DNA of 64,000 nt from contig CAKPKE010000008.1 in assembly GCA_934167095.1 (NCBI GenBank), positions 7,174 through 71,173 on the forward strand, given 5' to 3'. The translations under genes were made by a program, and so were the position numbers. Numbering within the stretch: the stretch's first letter is position 1; every line of letters starts with the position of its first letter. Positions 24,817-34,032 of the stretch are shown piece by piece. Origin of the DNA: an uncultured Clostridia bacterium (GTDB lineage Bacteria > Bacillota > Clostridia > TANB77 > CAG-508). The notes beneath the pieces are model-generated. The model made no database searches. It saw nothing but the letters and a program-made list of their open reading frames with translations, and was not told the origin of the DNA.

Positions 24817-27800
24817 CTATTTTTTTATAACTTCTTTTAGCTCTTCAATTTCTGCTTTTAAACTTTCAGATTCTTTAGCTAAATTGTTTGATGTTTCATT
24901 TTTTAAATTATCTTTTGCAACTGCCATAAGAAGTTTTATTCTATTTGTTTGGTTAGCCTCACTTGCACCAGGATCATAATCTATAGGGGAAATATTAGCC
25001 ATAGGGTATTTATCTCTAATAGTTTTTATCACTCCTTTACCAACAACATGGTTTGGAAGACAAGCAAATGGTTGTACACAAACTATATTTGGTATTCCAT
25101 GTTCAATATATTCTACCATTTCAGCAGTTAAGAACCAACCCTCACCAGTTTGATTTCCAATAGATAAAATGTCTTTTACTTTATCTTCTAGCTCCCAAAT
25201 ATTGCAAGGTTGCATGTACCCTTTTTTGGATTTAGAAAGTGCTATACATTCATCTTTTTCTAGTATATCAATTAAGTTAATTGCAAACTTAAATATCTTT
25301 GCTTTAAATCTATCTGTTTTAATTAACTTATTAAATGTAATTTTATGAGTTGCTATAAATTTAATGAATCCCATAAAGTCTGGAAGTATTACTTCAGCAC
25401 CTTCTTGCTCTAATTTTTCAGCAACAAAGTTGTTTCCAAATGGGTGATATTTTATTAAAACTTCACCAACAATTCCAACTTTTGGCTTTTGGACTGATGT
25501 GTCTAATTCTATTTTTTCAAAGTCTTCTACAATATCATAAATGCTCTTTTTAAATTCTGATAAAGAAGAGTGTGCAACTAGTTTTTTGCATTTTTCCATC
25601 CATTCATCAAAAAGTTTTTTTGTTTCACCTTTATGTACTTCATAAGCCCTATTTTTAGTAAGCATTTTTTGCAATATATCGCCATAAATTACAACTTTTA
25701 ATAGCTTTTCAGCAAGTGCTGGTGTTAGCTTAAATCCAGGCATTTTTTCCATACCAACAACATTAAATGAAATAACGGGAACTTGGCCAAATCCGGCATC
25801 TTTTAATGCTTTTCGTATGAATCCTATGTAGTTTGTAGCTCTACAACCACCACCTGTTTGTGACATAATTAAAGCTGTTTTATTTACATCATATTTGCCT
25901 GATTTTAGGGCTTCAATCATTTGACCTGTTGTAAGTATTGATGGATAACAAGCATCATTATTTACATATTTTAAACCAGTTTCAACAGTGTGTTCTGTAC
26001 ATTCTCTAAGTAGTACAAAGTTATATCCACAAGACTGAAGTGCAGCCTCAATAAGTTCAAAGTGAACTGGTATCATTTGAGGGCAAAGTATAGTGTAATT
26101 TTCTTTCATCTCTTTTGTAAATATAACTTTATTTGGTTTATAATTACCATCACCATTTGCTAGAATGTTGTCTTTTTCTCTTTTCTTCATAGAAGCAAGT
26201 AGTGAACGAATACGAATTCTAACAGCGCCAAGATTGTTTACTTCATCTATTTTTATTAATGTGTACATTTTATTGAAGCTTTTTAAAATTTCTTCAACTT
26301 GGTCGGTTGTAACAGCATCTACACCACATCCGAATGAGTTTAATTGAATAAGTTCTAAATTATCATGATGTCCTACAAAGTCTGCAGCTGCGTAAAGACG
26401 AGCGTGATATACCCATTGATTTACAACTCTTAATGAATGAGTAGGGTGAACTTGATCTGCTATACTATCTCCTGTAATTACTGCAAGACCAAGACTTGTA
26501 ATTAATGTATCAATACCATGATTTATTTCTGGGTCTATGTGATAAGGTCTTCCTGCAAGAACAATTCCTTTTAAATTGTTTTCTTCTAAGTATTGAACCG
26601 CTCTTTTTCCCTCTTCATGAATATCAGATCTACAATGTTGATACTCTTTTTCTGCTGCAATTCCAGCATCTATAAGTTCTTTTTTAGTAAAATTATATTT
26701 TTTAAATTCTGGTAAATCCATAATTGCTTTAGCAAGTGACTTGGCTTCGAAAGGTAAAAATGGATTTAAGAAAGTTATTTTGTCATCTTTTAATTCTTCA
26801 ACATTATTTTTTAAAACTTCTGAATATGAAATGACAATAGGGCAATTATAATGATTATCAGCTTTTTCATATTCTTTTCTAGAATATGGTACACAAGGAT
26901 AAAATATTGTAGTAATACCTTGTTTTATTAGACTAATAATGTGACCATGAGAAAGTTTTGCAGGGTAGCAAACTGATTCTGATGGCATTGATTCCATACC
27001 TTTTTCATAAGTATTTCTATTACTTTTTTCAGAAATTATTACTCTAAATCCTAACTTTGTTAAAAATGTAAACCAGAAAGGATAATCTTCATACATGTTT
27101 AAAACTCTAGGAATTCCGATTGTTCCACGAGGTGCATCTTTTTCGTCTAGAGGTTTGTAATCGAAAATTCTTTTATATTTGTATTTTACAAGGTTTGGTA
27201 AGTTCTTATTTTCAGAAACTATACCAACACCTTTTTCGCATCTATTTCCAGATATATGTTTTGTACCATTACTAAATTTATTAATAGTAAGTAAGCAGTG
27301 ATTTTCGCAACCATTGCAACGAACATGAGATGCCTCAACCTTTAAGCTATCTATTTGTTCTGATGTAGCAATACTTGATTTGTATTCCATATCTAAGTTT
27401 GCTTCATATTGTTCAAGGCTTAAAAGTGCAACACCATAAGCTCCCATAAGACCTGCTATATCTGGTCTTATAACATTTTTTCCTACAATTAATTCAAATG
27501 CACGAAGAATGGCATCATTATAAAAAGTTCCACCTTGAACAACTATATAGTCGCCTAAAACTTTCATATCCCTAATCTTCATAACTTTTTGAATAGCATT
27601 TTTTATTACAGAATATGAAAGACCTGCTGAAATATCTCCAACTGAATAACCTTCCTTTTGAGCTTGTTTTATTTTTGAGTTCATAAATACAGTACATCTA
27701 GAACCTAAATCAACAGGATTTCTAGCACTTATTGCATCTTCTACAAACTCACTAATAGATAGCCCTAAGCTTTTTGCAAAAGTTTCTATAAATGAACCAC

Positions 27801-29145
27801 AACCTGAAGAACAAGCTTCATTTAGCATGATATTATCAATAGAATTGTTTTTCATTTTGATGTATTTCATGTCTTGACCACCAATGTCAACTATACTTGT
27901 AACATTAGGCTCAAATTTTTTTGCAGCTGTATAATGTGCAATAGTTTCTATTTCATTTAAATCAACATTTAAAGCTGTTTTTATTAAGCTTTCTCCATAT
28001 CCTGTAACTCCGCTGTAACGAATAGTAACATCTTTAGGTAGTTCAGAATATAGCTTTTTTAACATGCCCATTACACTTTTTAAAGGATTGCCTTCATTGT
28101 TTTCGTAAAGAGAATATAAAAGTTTTCCCTCGTTATCAATTAAAACTAGTTTTGTAGTAGTAGATCCTGCGTCAATCCCAATAAAAGCATCACCTTTATA
28201 TGTTTTTAAATTTGCTTTTGAAACTACATCTTTATTATGTCTTTGTTTAAATTCTTCATATTCACTATCTGTAACAAAAAGTGGTTTTAAAGGATTTGTA
28301 GTTGTGTCTTTTGATGACTTTAAAACTTGAATCTTAGCTTTTAATTTTTCGTTTGAAATTGGCTTCATATCTAACGAATCAAGTGCTGCACCTTTTGCAA
28401 CAAGTAAGTGAGCTTCTTCAGGAATTATTATTTGGTCATCTTTTAAATGTAAAGTTTCAATAAATCTATTTCTAAGTTCAGATAGATAATTTAAAGGACC
28501 ACCTAAAAATGCTATATTTCCACGAATTGGCCTTCCGCAAGCAAGACCACTTATTGTTTGATTAACAACTGCTTGAAAAATAGATGCTGCAATATCTTCT
28601 TTTGCTGCTCCTTCGTTTATTAAAGGCTGAATATCAGTCTTTGCAAATACTCCGCAACGAGAAGCAATAGGGTAAATGATTTTATGCTTTTTTGCAAGTT
28701 CATTTAATCCAGAAGCATTAGTGTTTAATAATGATGCCATTTGGTCAATAAATGCACCTGTTCCACCAGCACAAGTACCATTCATTCTTTGCTCTATTGA
28801 TTTTCCGAAGTATATAATTTTGGCATCTTCGCCACCAAGTTCTATAACAACATCAGTTTTTGGAATATATTTTTCAACGGCTCTTTTACAAGAAACTACC
28901 TCTTGAATAAAAGGAACATCTAAGAATTTTGCGGCAGACATTGCTCCAGAACCAGTTAAAGCTATAGTAAAATCATAGTCTTTGTAATTTTTTGCTAAGC
29001 TATCTAAAACATTACATACAGTGTTTTTGGTATCTGAATAATGGCGAGTGTAGTCTGTGTAAATTGTTTCTAACTGCTCATTCATAACAACAATTTTTAC
29101 TGTTGTAGACCCAACGTCTAAGCCAACATGTAATAATTTATTCAT
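24817..29145 (-). CDS. Large 2-hydroxyacyl-CoA dehydratase activase-family protein (double BadF/HgdC ATPase plus dehydratase-like C-terminus)
   Basis: 1442 residues. Two ASKHA activator domains in tandem: the first with GLDVGSTTVK, GTCAGGTGAF and ASRCGVFAK; the second (about 320-580) with GIDAGSTTTK, ACSSGCGSFIE and GSRCTVFM. The paired Cys in each fit a bridging [4Fe-4S] cluster as in HgdC. Then a DUF2229-like region (IGIPRVLNMYEDYPFWFTF) and a C-terminal HgdB-like part with several Cys. The family transfers electrons in an ATP-driven way in anaerobes; the exact substrate of these large fused forms is unknown. Start ATG 29145, 9 nt after AAGGAG. It is transcribed against the leading-strand direction. 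Confidence 0.88.
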   Translation of the reverse strand: MNKLLHVGLDVGSTTVKIVVMNEQLETIYTDYTRHYSDTKNTVCNVLDSLAKNYKDYDFTIALTGSGAMSAAKFLDVPFIQEVVSCKRAVEKYIPKTDVVIELGGEDAKIIYFGKSIEQRMNGTCAGGTGAFIDQMASLLNTNASGLNELAKKHKIIYPIASRCGVFAKTDIQPLINEGAAKEDIAASIFQAVVNQTISGLACGRPIRGNIAFLGGPLNYLSELRNRFIETLHLKDDQIIIPEEAHLLVAKGAALDSLDMKPISNEKLKAKIQVLKSSKDTTTNPLKPLFVTDSEYEEFKQRHNKDVVSKANLKTYKGDAFIGIDAGSTTTKLVLIDNEGKLLYSLYENNEGNPLKSVMGMLKKLYSELPKDVTIRYSGVTGYGESLIKTALNVDLNEIETIAHYTAAKKFEPNVTSIVDIGGQDMKYIKMKNNSIDNIMLNEACSSGCGSFIETFAKSLGLSISEFVEDAISARNPVDLGSRCTVFMNSKIKQAQKEGYSVGDISAGLSYSVIKNAIQKVMKIRDMKVLGDYIVVQGGTFYNDAILRAFELIVGKNVIRPDIAGLMGAYGVALLSLEQYEANLDMEYKSSIATSEQIDSLKVEASHVRCNGCENHCLLTINKFSNGTKHISGNRCEKGVGIVSENKNLPNLVKYKYKRIFDYKPLDEKDAPRGTIGIPRVLNMYEDYPFWFTFLTKLGFRVIISEKSNRNTYEKGMESMPSESVCYPAKLSHGHIISLIKQGITTIFYPCVPYSRKEYEKADNHYNCPIVISYSEVLKNNVEELKDDKITFLNPFLPFEAKSLAKAIMDLPEFKKYNFTKKELIDAGIAAEKEYQHCRSDIHEEGKRAVQYLEENNLKGIVLAGRPYHIDPEINHGIDTLITSLGLAVITGDSIADQVHPTHSLRVVNQWVYHARLYAAADFVGHHDNLELIQLNSFGCGVDAVTTDQVEEILKSFNKMYTLIKIDEVNNLGAVRIRIRSLLASMKKREKDNILANGDGNYKPNKVIFTKEMKENYTILCPQMIPVHFELIEAALQSCGYNFVLLRECTEHTVETGLKYVNNDACYPSILTTGQMIEALKSGKYDVNKTALIMSQTGGGCRATNYIGFIRKALKDAGFGQVPVISFNVVGMEKMPGFKLTPALAEKLLKVVIYGDILQKMLTKNRAYEVHKGETKKLFDEWMEKCKKLVAHSSLSEFKKSIYDIVEDFEKIELDTSVQKPKVGIVGEVLIKYHPFGNNFVAEKLEQEGAEVILPDFMGFIKFIATHKITFNKLIKTDRFKAKIFKFAINLIDILEKDECIALSKSKKGYMQPCNIWELEDKVKDILSIGNQTGEGWFLTAEMVEYIEHGIPNIVCVQPFACLPNHVVGKGVIKTIRDKYPMANISPIDYDPGASEANQTNRIKLLMAVAKDNLKNETSNNLAKESESLKAEIEELKEVIKK

Positions 29146-29183
29146 ATATATAAACTCCTTTTTTATCCCCATTTTGTACTCTA

Positions 29184-29212
29184 ATTTTATACGGAAAACA
29201 GCATTTTGTCAA
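29184..29212 (-). promoter_or_regulatory. Promoter of the activase gene
   Basis: Minus strand TTGACA (29212-29207), 17 bp spacer, TAAAAT (29189-29184). Confidence 0.55.
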
Positions 29213-29310
29213 TTGAAAATACTGTTATAAAATGAAATTTGCAGTTCTAATAAAGGCTAAAAATGAATAGACATACTATCAAGAAATTAAAGTGAGAAAG
29301 GAAAGAAAAA

Positions 29311-29868
29311 ATGAAGAGAAACATAAGTAAAATTATCATTTTCATATTGATTATATGGGTGGTATTAAGCATTATTTTTATGCTAAGTAAAAAGAATAGC
29401 AAAACAGAAAACTATGAAAGTTATGAGCCTGAAGAAGAAATAACCGACGCTCAAAATAGACAAACTCTTGTATCATTATTTTTCATAAATAAAAATACAA
29501 GAGCAGTAGAACCTGAAGCAAGATTAGTAGATGTAAAAGATTTAGTTGAAAATCCTTATGGAAAGTTATTAGAATTATTAATTGCAAGTCCAAGAAATGA
29601 AAATTTAGAAAGTGGAATTCCACAAGGAACAGTTGTACTTGGAACTGAGATGAAAGGAAATGTGTTATTAATAAATTTTTCAGAAGAATTTATTAATAAC
29701 CACAAAGGCGGAAAAGATGAAGAAGAAAAAACAATGGAAACAATAGTAAATACTTTGACTGAATTAACTGAAGTAAATGAAATAAAAATATTAATTAATG
29801 GAGAAGAAAATAGAGCATTTAATGATGGAGAAATTAATTTTAATGAAAATTTTATAAGGAATGATTAA
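29311..29868 (+). CDS. GerMN-domain membrane-anchored (lipo)protein-like
   Basis: 185 residues. N-terminal transmembrane helix (about 7-28), an acidic linker, then a GerMN domain: TLVSLFFINKNTRAVEPEARLV, PYGKLLELLIASP, GIPQGTVVLG, GNVLLINFSEEF and a C-terminal ETIVNTLTELTEVNEIKILING. GerMN proteins act in sporulation and germination or cell-wall processes on the outer face of the membrane. Shine-Dalgarno GAAAGGAAAG before ATG 29311. Monocistronic, ended by a strong terminator. Confidence 0.85.
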   Translation: MKRNISKIIIFILIIWVVLSIIFMLSKKNSKTENYESYEPEEEITDAQNRQTLVSLFFINKNTRAVEPEARLVDVKDLVENPYGKLLELLIASPRNENLESGIPQGTVVLGTEMKGNVLLINFSEEFINNHKGGKDEEEKTMETIVNTLTELTEVNEIKILINGEENRAFNDGEINFNENFIRND

Positions 29869-29898
29869 AATTAGAGGAGACACCCTCTAATTTTTTTT
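29867..29898. terminator. Bidirectional terminator overlapping the end of the Cys-rich gene
   Basis: AAAATTAGAGG (29867-29877) pairs with CCTCTAATTTT (29884-29894), followed by T. The minus-strand stop TAG of the Cys-rich gene (29889-29887) lies inside the stem. Confidence 0.85.
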
Positions 29899-30072
29899 GA
29901 GAAAACAAAGAAAGTTATAAATTGTGCAGGTATTTTGATATGTGCATAAAAAATTTTCAACACAATATAGTGAACATAACACATTATTTTTCTTTTTAAA
30001 GCAACAATTATTACATGGGGAACAAGGAGTACAGCCGTTTTTGCAACAAGGTTTATTAAAAAAGTTATTCAT
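29887..30072 (-). CDS. Small cysteine-rich protein, unknown
   Basis: 61 residues with 12 cysteines, several as CC or CxxC (NKPCCKNGCTPCSPCNNCC). Start ATG 30072 has GGAGG 8 nt upstream, better than the GTG-extended frame to 30087. No transmembrane segment. High Cys density suggests metal binding or disulfide-linked structure; spore-coat or bacteriocin-like roles are possible but unsupported. It shares a terminator with the convergent GerMN gene. Confidence 0.65.
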   Translation of the reverse strand: MNNFFNKPCCKNGCTPCSPCNNCCFKKKNNVLCSLYCVENFLCTYQNTCTIYNFLCFLKKN

Positions 30073-30157
30073 TTTAAAGACCTCCACTATTTACATAATT
30101 TGATATATAATATATAATATTAAAAGCTAGACAAAAATGTAAATGGAAGGAATAAAA

Positions 30158-30916
30158 ATGCAAGAACAAAATGAAATAAAAATAAATGATAATGAGAGAG
30201 TAGATGATTTACAATTAAATGGTTTAAAAATTATACAAAATACAAATGGTTTTTGCTTTGGAATAGATAGTGTAATATTATCTGAATTTGCAAAAAATAT
30301 AAAGAAAAATTCAAAAGTAGTAGATTTAGGAACTGGAAATGGAATTCTTGGATTTTTATTATGTGGAAAAACAAATTTAGATTCAGTAGTTGGAGTTGAA
30401 ATACAAAAAGATGTTGCAAGTATGGCAAAAAGAAGTGTTAAATTAAATAATTTAGAAAATAAATTTACCATAATAAATTCAAATATAAATAATTTATTTT
30501 GTGAAAATTTATTAGAAAAAAATAAATATGATGTAGTAATAACAAACCCACCATATAAAAAAATAGGAACAGGAATTATTAATGAAAATGAAAGTAAATT
30601 AATTGCAAGACATGAAATAAAAGCAAGTTTAGAAGATTTTATAAAAGTTGCATCTAATTTATTAAAAAATAATGGTGAATTTTATATAGTAAATAAACCA
30701 GAAAGACTAGCTGATATAATTGAAGAATGTAGAAAAAATAAAATTGAACCAAAAGAAATAAGAATTGTATATAGTCATAAAAATGAAGAAGCGACATTAG
30801 TACTTGTAAAAGGAATAAAATGTGGTAAAAAGTTTTTAAAAATAAGAGAGCCATTATATATATATGAAGAGAATGGGGAATATAGCGACGAAATTAAAAA
30901 AATATATAATAAATAG
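30158..30916 (+). CDS. tRNA1(Val) adenine-37-N6 methyltransferase family (YabB-like)
   Basis: 252 residues. Rossmann SAM-binding motif VVDLGTGNGILGFLL (about 60-75) and N6-adenine methylase motif NPPYKK. The family modifies A37 of tRNA-Val in Escherichia coli; the Bacillus member is YabB. Start ATG 30158 follows GGAAGGA by 7 nt. rsmI and abrB follow, the same order as yabB-yabC-abrB in Bacillus subtilis, which supports the call. Confidence 0.85.
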   Translation: MQEQNEIKINDNERVDDLQLNGLKIIQNTNGFCFGIDSVILSEFAKNIKKNSKVVDLGTGNGILGFLLCGKTNLDSVVGVEIQKDVASMAKRSVKLNNLENKFTIINSNINNLFCENLLEKNKYDVVITNPPYKKIGTGIINENESKLIARHEIKASLEDFIKVASNLLKNNGEFYIVNKPERLADIIEECRKNKIEPKEIRIVYSHKNEEATLVLVKGIKCGKKFLKIREPLYIYEENGEYSDEIKKIYNK

Positions 30917-30926
30917 GAGAAAATAA

Positions 30927-31766
30927 ATGAGCGGAAAATTATATTTAATAGCAACTCCAATAGGAAATTTAGGTGACATAACATATAGAGCAGTAGAGAT
31001 ATTAAAAACGGTAGATGTTGTTGCTGCTGAGGATACAAGACATTCATTAAAGCTTTTAAATTATTTAGAAATATCTAAACCAATGATAAGCTATCACAGA
31101 CATAATGAAGATGTAAAAAGTAAAGAATTAATAAATATATTAAAAGAAGGAAAAAATATAGGTTTAATAACTGATGCTGGAACACCAGGAATTTCTGATC
31201 CAGGTGAAGAAATTGTAAAAGAAGCAATAAAAGAAAATATAGAAATTATTCCAGTACCAGGAGCATGTGCATTAATAAATGCATTAATTGCATCAGGACT
31301 TAATACTAAACAATTTGCATTTTATGGATTTTTGCCATTAGATAAAAAATTAAGAAGAAATGTAATTGATGATATATTAATGCAAAATAAAACAATTATA
31401 TTTTATGAAGCTCCACATAGATTACTTAAAACTTTGAAAGAAATAAGCGAAGTCTTTGGAAACATCAAAATCGTTGTTGCGAAGGAGTTGACAAAAATAC
31501 ATGAAGAGTACATTAGAGATTATGTAAATAATATAATAGAAGATTTTTGTCAAAAAGAAGTAAAGGGAGAATACATAATTTTATTTGAAGTACATGCAAA
31601 ATCAAAAAAAGAAATAGAAATTGAAGAATTAAATAAAATGACAATAGAAGAACAATATAAATATTATGAAAAAAATGGAATGAATAAAAAAGAAATAATA
31701 AAAATAATCGCAAAAAATAATAATGTAAAAAAAGATGAAATTTATAAAAAATTTATTAATAATTAA
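30927..31766 (+). CDS. rsmI: 16S rRNA (cytidine-1402-2'-O)-methyltransferase RsmI
   Basis: 279 residues. Tetrapyrrole-methylase fold with LYLIATPIGNLGDIT, VAAEDTRHSLKLLN, SYHRHNE, ISDAGTPGISDPG-like TDAGTPGISDPG and FYEAPHR. It methylates C1402 of 16S rRNA. Starts 10 bp after the YabB-like gene. Confidence 0.95.
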   Translation: MSGKLYLIATPIGNLGDITYRAVEILKTVDVVAAEDTRHSLKLLNYLEISKPMISYHRHNEDVKSKELINILKEGKNIGLITDAGTPGISDPGEEIVKEAIKENIEIIPVPGACALINALIASGLNTKQFAFYGFLPLDKKLRRNVIDDILMQNKTIIFYEAPHRLLKTLKEISEVFGNIKIVVAKELTKIHEEYIRDYVNNIIEDFCQKEVKGEYIILFEVHAKSKKEIEIEELNKMTIEEQYKYYEKNGMNKKEIIKIIAKNNNVKKDEIYKKFINN

Positions 31767-31769
31767 AAA

Positions 31770-31893
31770 ATAAAATAATTATAATAAATAATTAATTTCT
31801 AAAAAAATAAATATTTATAAAATAAAAAAATAAAAAATAAAAATAATTTAATTATTATTAATATTTTTTATTTTTTTATTATTTTTTTTCTGT
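31770..31893. terminator. A/T-only convergent terminator region
   Basis: Virtually no G or C occurs between the rsmI and abrB stops. AATAAAAAAATAAAAAATA (about 31822 onward) can fold with the T-rich ATTTTTTATTTTTTTATT near 31860-31880, giving a long A-U hairpin with U-runs in both directions. Confidence 0.45.
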
Positions 31894-32133
31894 TAATGTA
31901 CTAATATTTTCTGAACATTTTTTACAAATTAATTTATCCTTAAATGGAATTAAATTTTTTGTTACTCCACAGAATATACAAGTTTTTTCATGTTTCTTTA
32001 AAACAATTGCATTTCCATCGCTGTATATTTCTACAGGATCTTTTATTGCAATTTTTAAATTATTTCTTAATTCAATTGGAATAACAATTCTACCAAGTTC
32101 GTCTATTTTTCTGACAATACCTGTTGATTTCAT
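31879..32133 (-). CDS. AbrB/SpoVT-family transition-state regulator
   Basis: 84 residues. N-terminal swapped-hairpin AbrB domain (KSTGIVRKIDELGRIVIPIELRNNLKI, residues 2-28), followed by a CxxC-CxxC zinc-ribbon-like part (CIFCG, CKKCS). AbrB-like dimers bind DNA broadly and repress stationary-phase and sporulation genes. Start ATG 32133, preceded by TTAGGAGGTAATT. Position next to rsmI matches Bacillus abrB. Confidence 0.9.
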   Translation of the reverse strand: MKSTGIVRKIDELGRIVIPIELRNNLKIAIKDPVEIYSDGNAIVLKKHEKTCIFCGVTKNLIPFKDKLICKKCSENISTLTEKK

Positions 32134-32176
32134 AATTACCTCCTAAAAAACAACAAAATTCGACAAATCAAGTAGT

Positions 32177-32205
32177 ATAATACCATAAATTGTTATAAAA
32201 AACAA
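32177..32205 (-). promoter_or_regulatory. Promoter of the abrB-like gene
   Basis: Minus strand TTGTTT (32205-32200), 17 bp spacer, TATTAT (32182-32177). Confidence 0.5.
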
Positions 32206-32358
32206 GTAATATTTACATTTTTGAAAGTATTATTTTCAAAAGTTGCTTTTGCTAATATAAATTGATTTTACTTTTTCAATTGACGATATTATTTTTAAAA
32301 TACTATGAATAATAAAAGAAAACATTAATATAATTAAATAAAAAAATAGGAGAAGTAA

Positions 32359-32934
32359 ATGCTAAATAAAATTTGGCCTTTCTTTATAATAATTTCATTT
32401 ATATTTGCACTTGTAACTAATAATATAGAAAATCTAAATAATGCAATATTTTCTTCTTGTAAAGATGCTGTTGAACTAAGTATAACCTTGCTTGGAACAA
32501 TGTGTTTGTGGAGTGGATTAATGAATATAGTAAAAGAAACAAGCTTAATTAATAAGTTAAGTAATTTTTTATATCCATTAATACATTTTTTGTTTCCAAA
32601 ATTAAATAAGGATGATAAAGAATATAAAGAAATATCAATTAACATAATTGCAAATATGCTTGGTATAGGAAATGCCGCAACACCTTCGGGCCTGCAGGCT
32701 ATGGCAACTATGCAAGAAAAAAATCCAAATAAGGAAGTTTTAACGGATGATATGGCAATGTTTATTGTTTTAAACACTGCGTCAATTCAGTTAATTCCAA
32801 CAACAGTAATTACAATTAGGATGGCTTTAAATTCTGCAAGCCCGACAAAAATAATATTTCCAATTTGGATAGTAACTATTATTGCAGATATTGCAGGAAT
32901 AACTGCTAGTAAAGTATTAAGAAAAAGATTTTAA
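32359..32934 (+). CDS. spmA: Spore maturation protein A
   Basis: 191 residues, several transmembrane helices. Family hallmarks LLGTMCLWSGLMNI, NIIANMLGIGNAATPSGLQAM and VLNTASIQLIPTTVI. SpmA and SpmB are needed for full dehydration of the spore core. ATG 32359 preceded by AATAGGAG. spmB starts 15 bp later. Confidence 0.93.
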   Translation: MLNKIWPFFIIISFIFALVTNNIENLNNAIFSSCKDAVELSITLLGTMCLWSGLMNIVKETSLINKLSNFLYPLIHFLFPKLNKDDKEYKEISINIIANMLGIGNAATPSGLQAMATMQEKNPNKEVLTDDMAMFIVLNTASIQLIPTTVITIRMALNSASPTKIIFPIWIVTIIADIAGITASKVLRKRF

Positions 32935-32949
32935 GATTTTGGAGAAAAT

Positions 32950-33481
32950 ATGTATAAAATAACAAATTATATTTCAATTTTGGCTGTGCCTTTTATAATT
33001 GTTGTAATATTAATCTTTGGAATATTAGATAAGAAAAAAATTTATGATATATTTTTAGTTGGGGCAAAAGAGGGGATGAGCACTGTAGTAAAAATATTTC
33101 CAACGCTAGTAGGGATATTTGTTGCAGTAGGGTGTTTAAGAAGTTCTGGAATATTGGAAATAATATCAAACAATTTATCTGTTATAACAAAATTTATAAA
33201 TTTTCCAAGTGAAGTAGTTCCGCTGACACTTTTAAGGCCTATTTCTGGAAGTGCATCATTAGGTGTTGCTATGGATATAATGAAAAATTATGGTGTAGAT
33301 AGTAAAATACGGACTAATTACAGCAACAATAATGGGTTCGACAGAAACTACATTTTACACAATTGCAGTATATACAGGAAGTGTTGGAATAAAAAAGACA
33401 AGATATGTTTTGGCAGCAGCGCTAACCGCTGATATTGTTGGAATGATAACATCTGCAATAATATGGAATATTATAGGATAA
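32950..33481 (+). CDS. spmB: Spore maturation protein B, requires +1 frameshift at a CGG codon
   Basis: Frame 0 encodes 120 good residues (FPTLVGIFVAVGCLRSSGIL, LRPISGSASLGVAMDIM ... GVDSKI) and then reaches CGG at 33310. Staying in frame gives 40 unrelated residues to TAA 33432. Skipping one base continues GLITATIMGSTETTFYTIAV, VGIKKTRYVL and ends at TAA 33479-33481. The total is 176 residues, normal for SpmB. The +1 frame is closed upstream by TAG 33296, so the switch must occur after it. Options: programmed frameshift, true mutation, or sequence error. The same AAA-NNN-CGG-A context recurs at the dnaX shift. Confidence 0.85.
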
Positions 33482-33489
33482 AAACAAAA

Positions 33490-33524
33490 AATTAGAAAAG
33501 TTTGTAATTAACTTTTCTAATAAA
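33490..33524. terminator. Bidirectional terminator between spmB and rlmH
   Basis: ATTAGAAAAGTT (33491-33502) pairs with AACTTTTCTAAT (33510-33521). Confidence 0.7.
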
Positions 33525-33528
33525 TATA

Positions 33529-34008
33529 TTACTTATGATATGTTTCGTTATTTGATATTTTAAAAGCTCTATAAATCTGCTCTAATAAAAATATTCTAAT
33601 TAACTGATGTGGAAAAGTCATTTTTGAAAAGCAAATTAATTCATTGCTTGCCTGCAAAACTTTTGGCGAAATACCTAAACTTCCACCTATAATAAAATTA
33701 ATTGTACTATTGTACATAGATAAATCCTCTATTTTTTTTGAAAATTCAACAGAAGAATACTGTTTTCCTTTTAAGTCTAAGCATATAGTGTAAGTAGAAG
33801 GCTTTATATGAGATAAAATTGCAAGACCTTCTTTTTCTTTTATTGCAGTTTCAACTGCATCACTAGAATTATCTGGAATTTTTTCATCAGGAACTTCAAT
33901 TATAGAACAAGTGCAAAATCTAGATAATCTTTTTTGATATTCTAAAATTGCATCTCTAAAGAAATTTTCTTTTACTTTTCCTACACATATAATATTTACT
34001 TTTAACAA
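33529..34008 (-). CDS. rlmH: 23S rRNA (pseudouridine-1915-N3)-methyltransferase RlmH
   Basis: 159 residues. SPOUT fold with the trefoil-knot motif FIIGGSLGIS and the C-terminal RIFLLEQIYRAFKISNNETYHK pattern (LLEQIYRAF..I....YH). It methylates pseudouridine 1915 in the decoding region of 70S ribosomes. Normal length. Confidence 0.95.
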   Translation of the reverse strand: MLKVNIICVGKVKENFFRDAILEYQKRLSRFCTCSIIEVPDEKIPDNSSDAVETAIKEKEGLAILSHIKPSTYTICLDLKGKQYSSVEFSKKIEDLSMYNSTINFIIGGSLGISPKVLQASNELICFSKMTFPHQLIRIFLLEQIYRAFKISNNETYHK

Positions 34009-34032
34009 AATATTTCTCCAATCTATAAAAAA

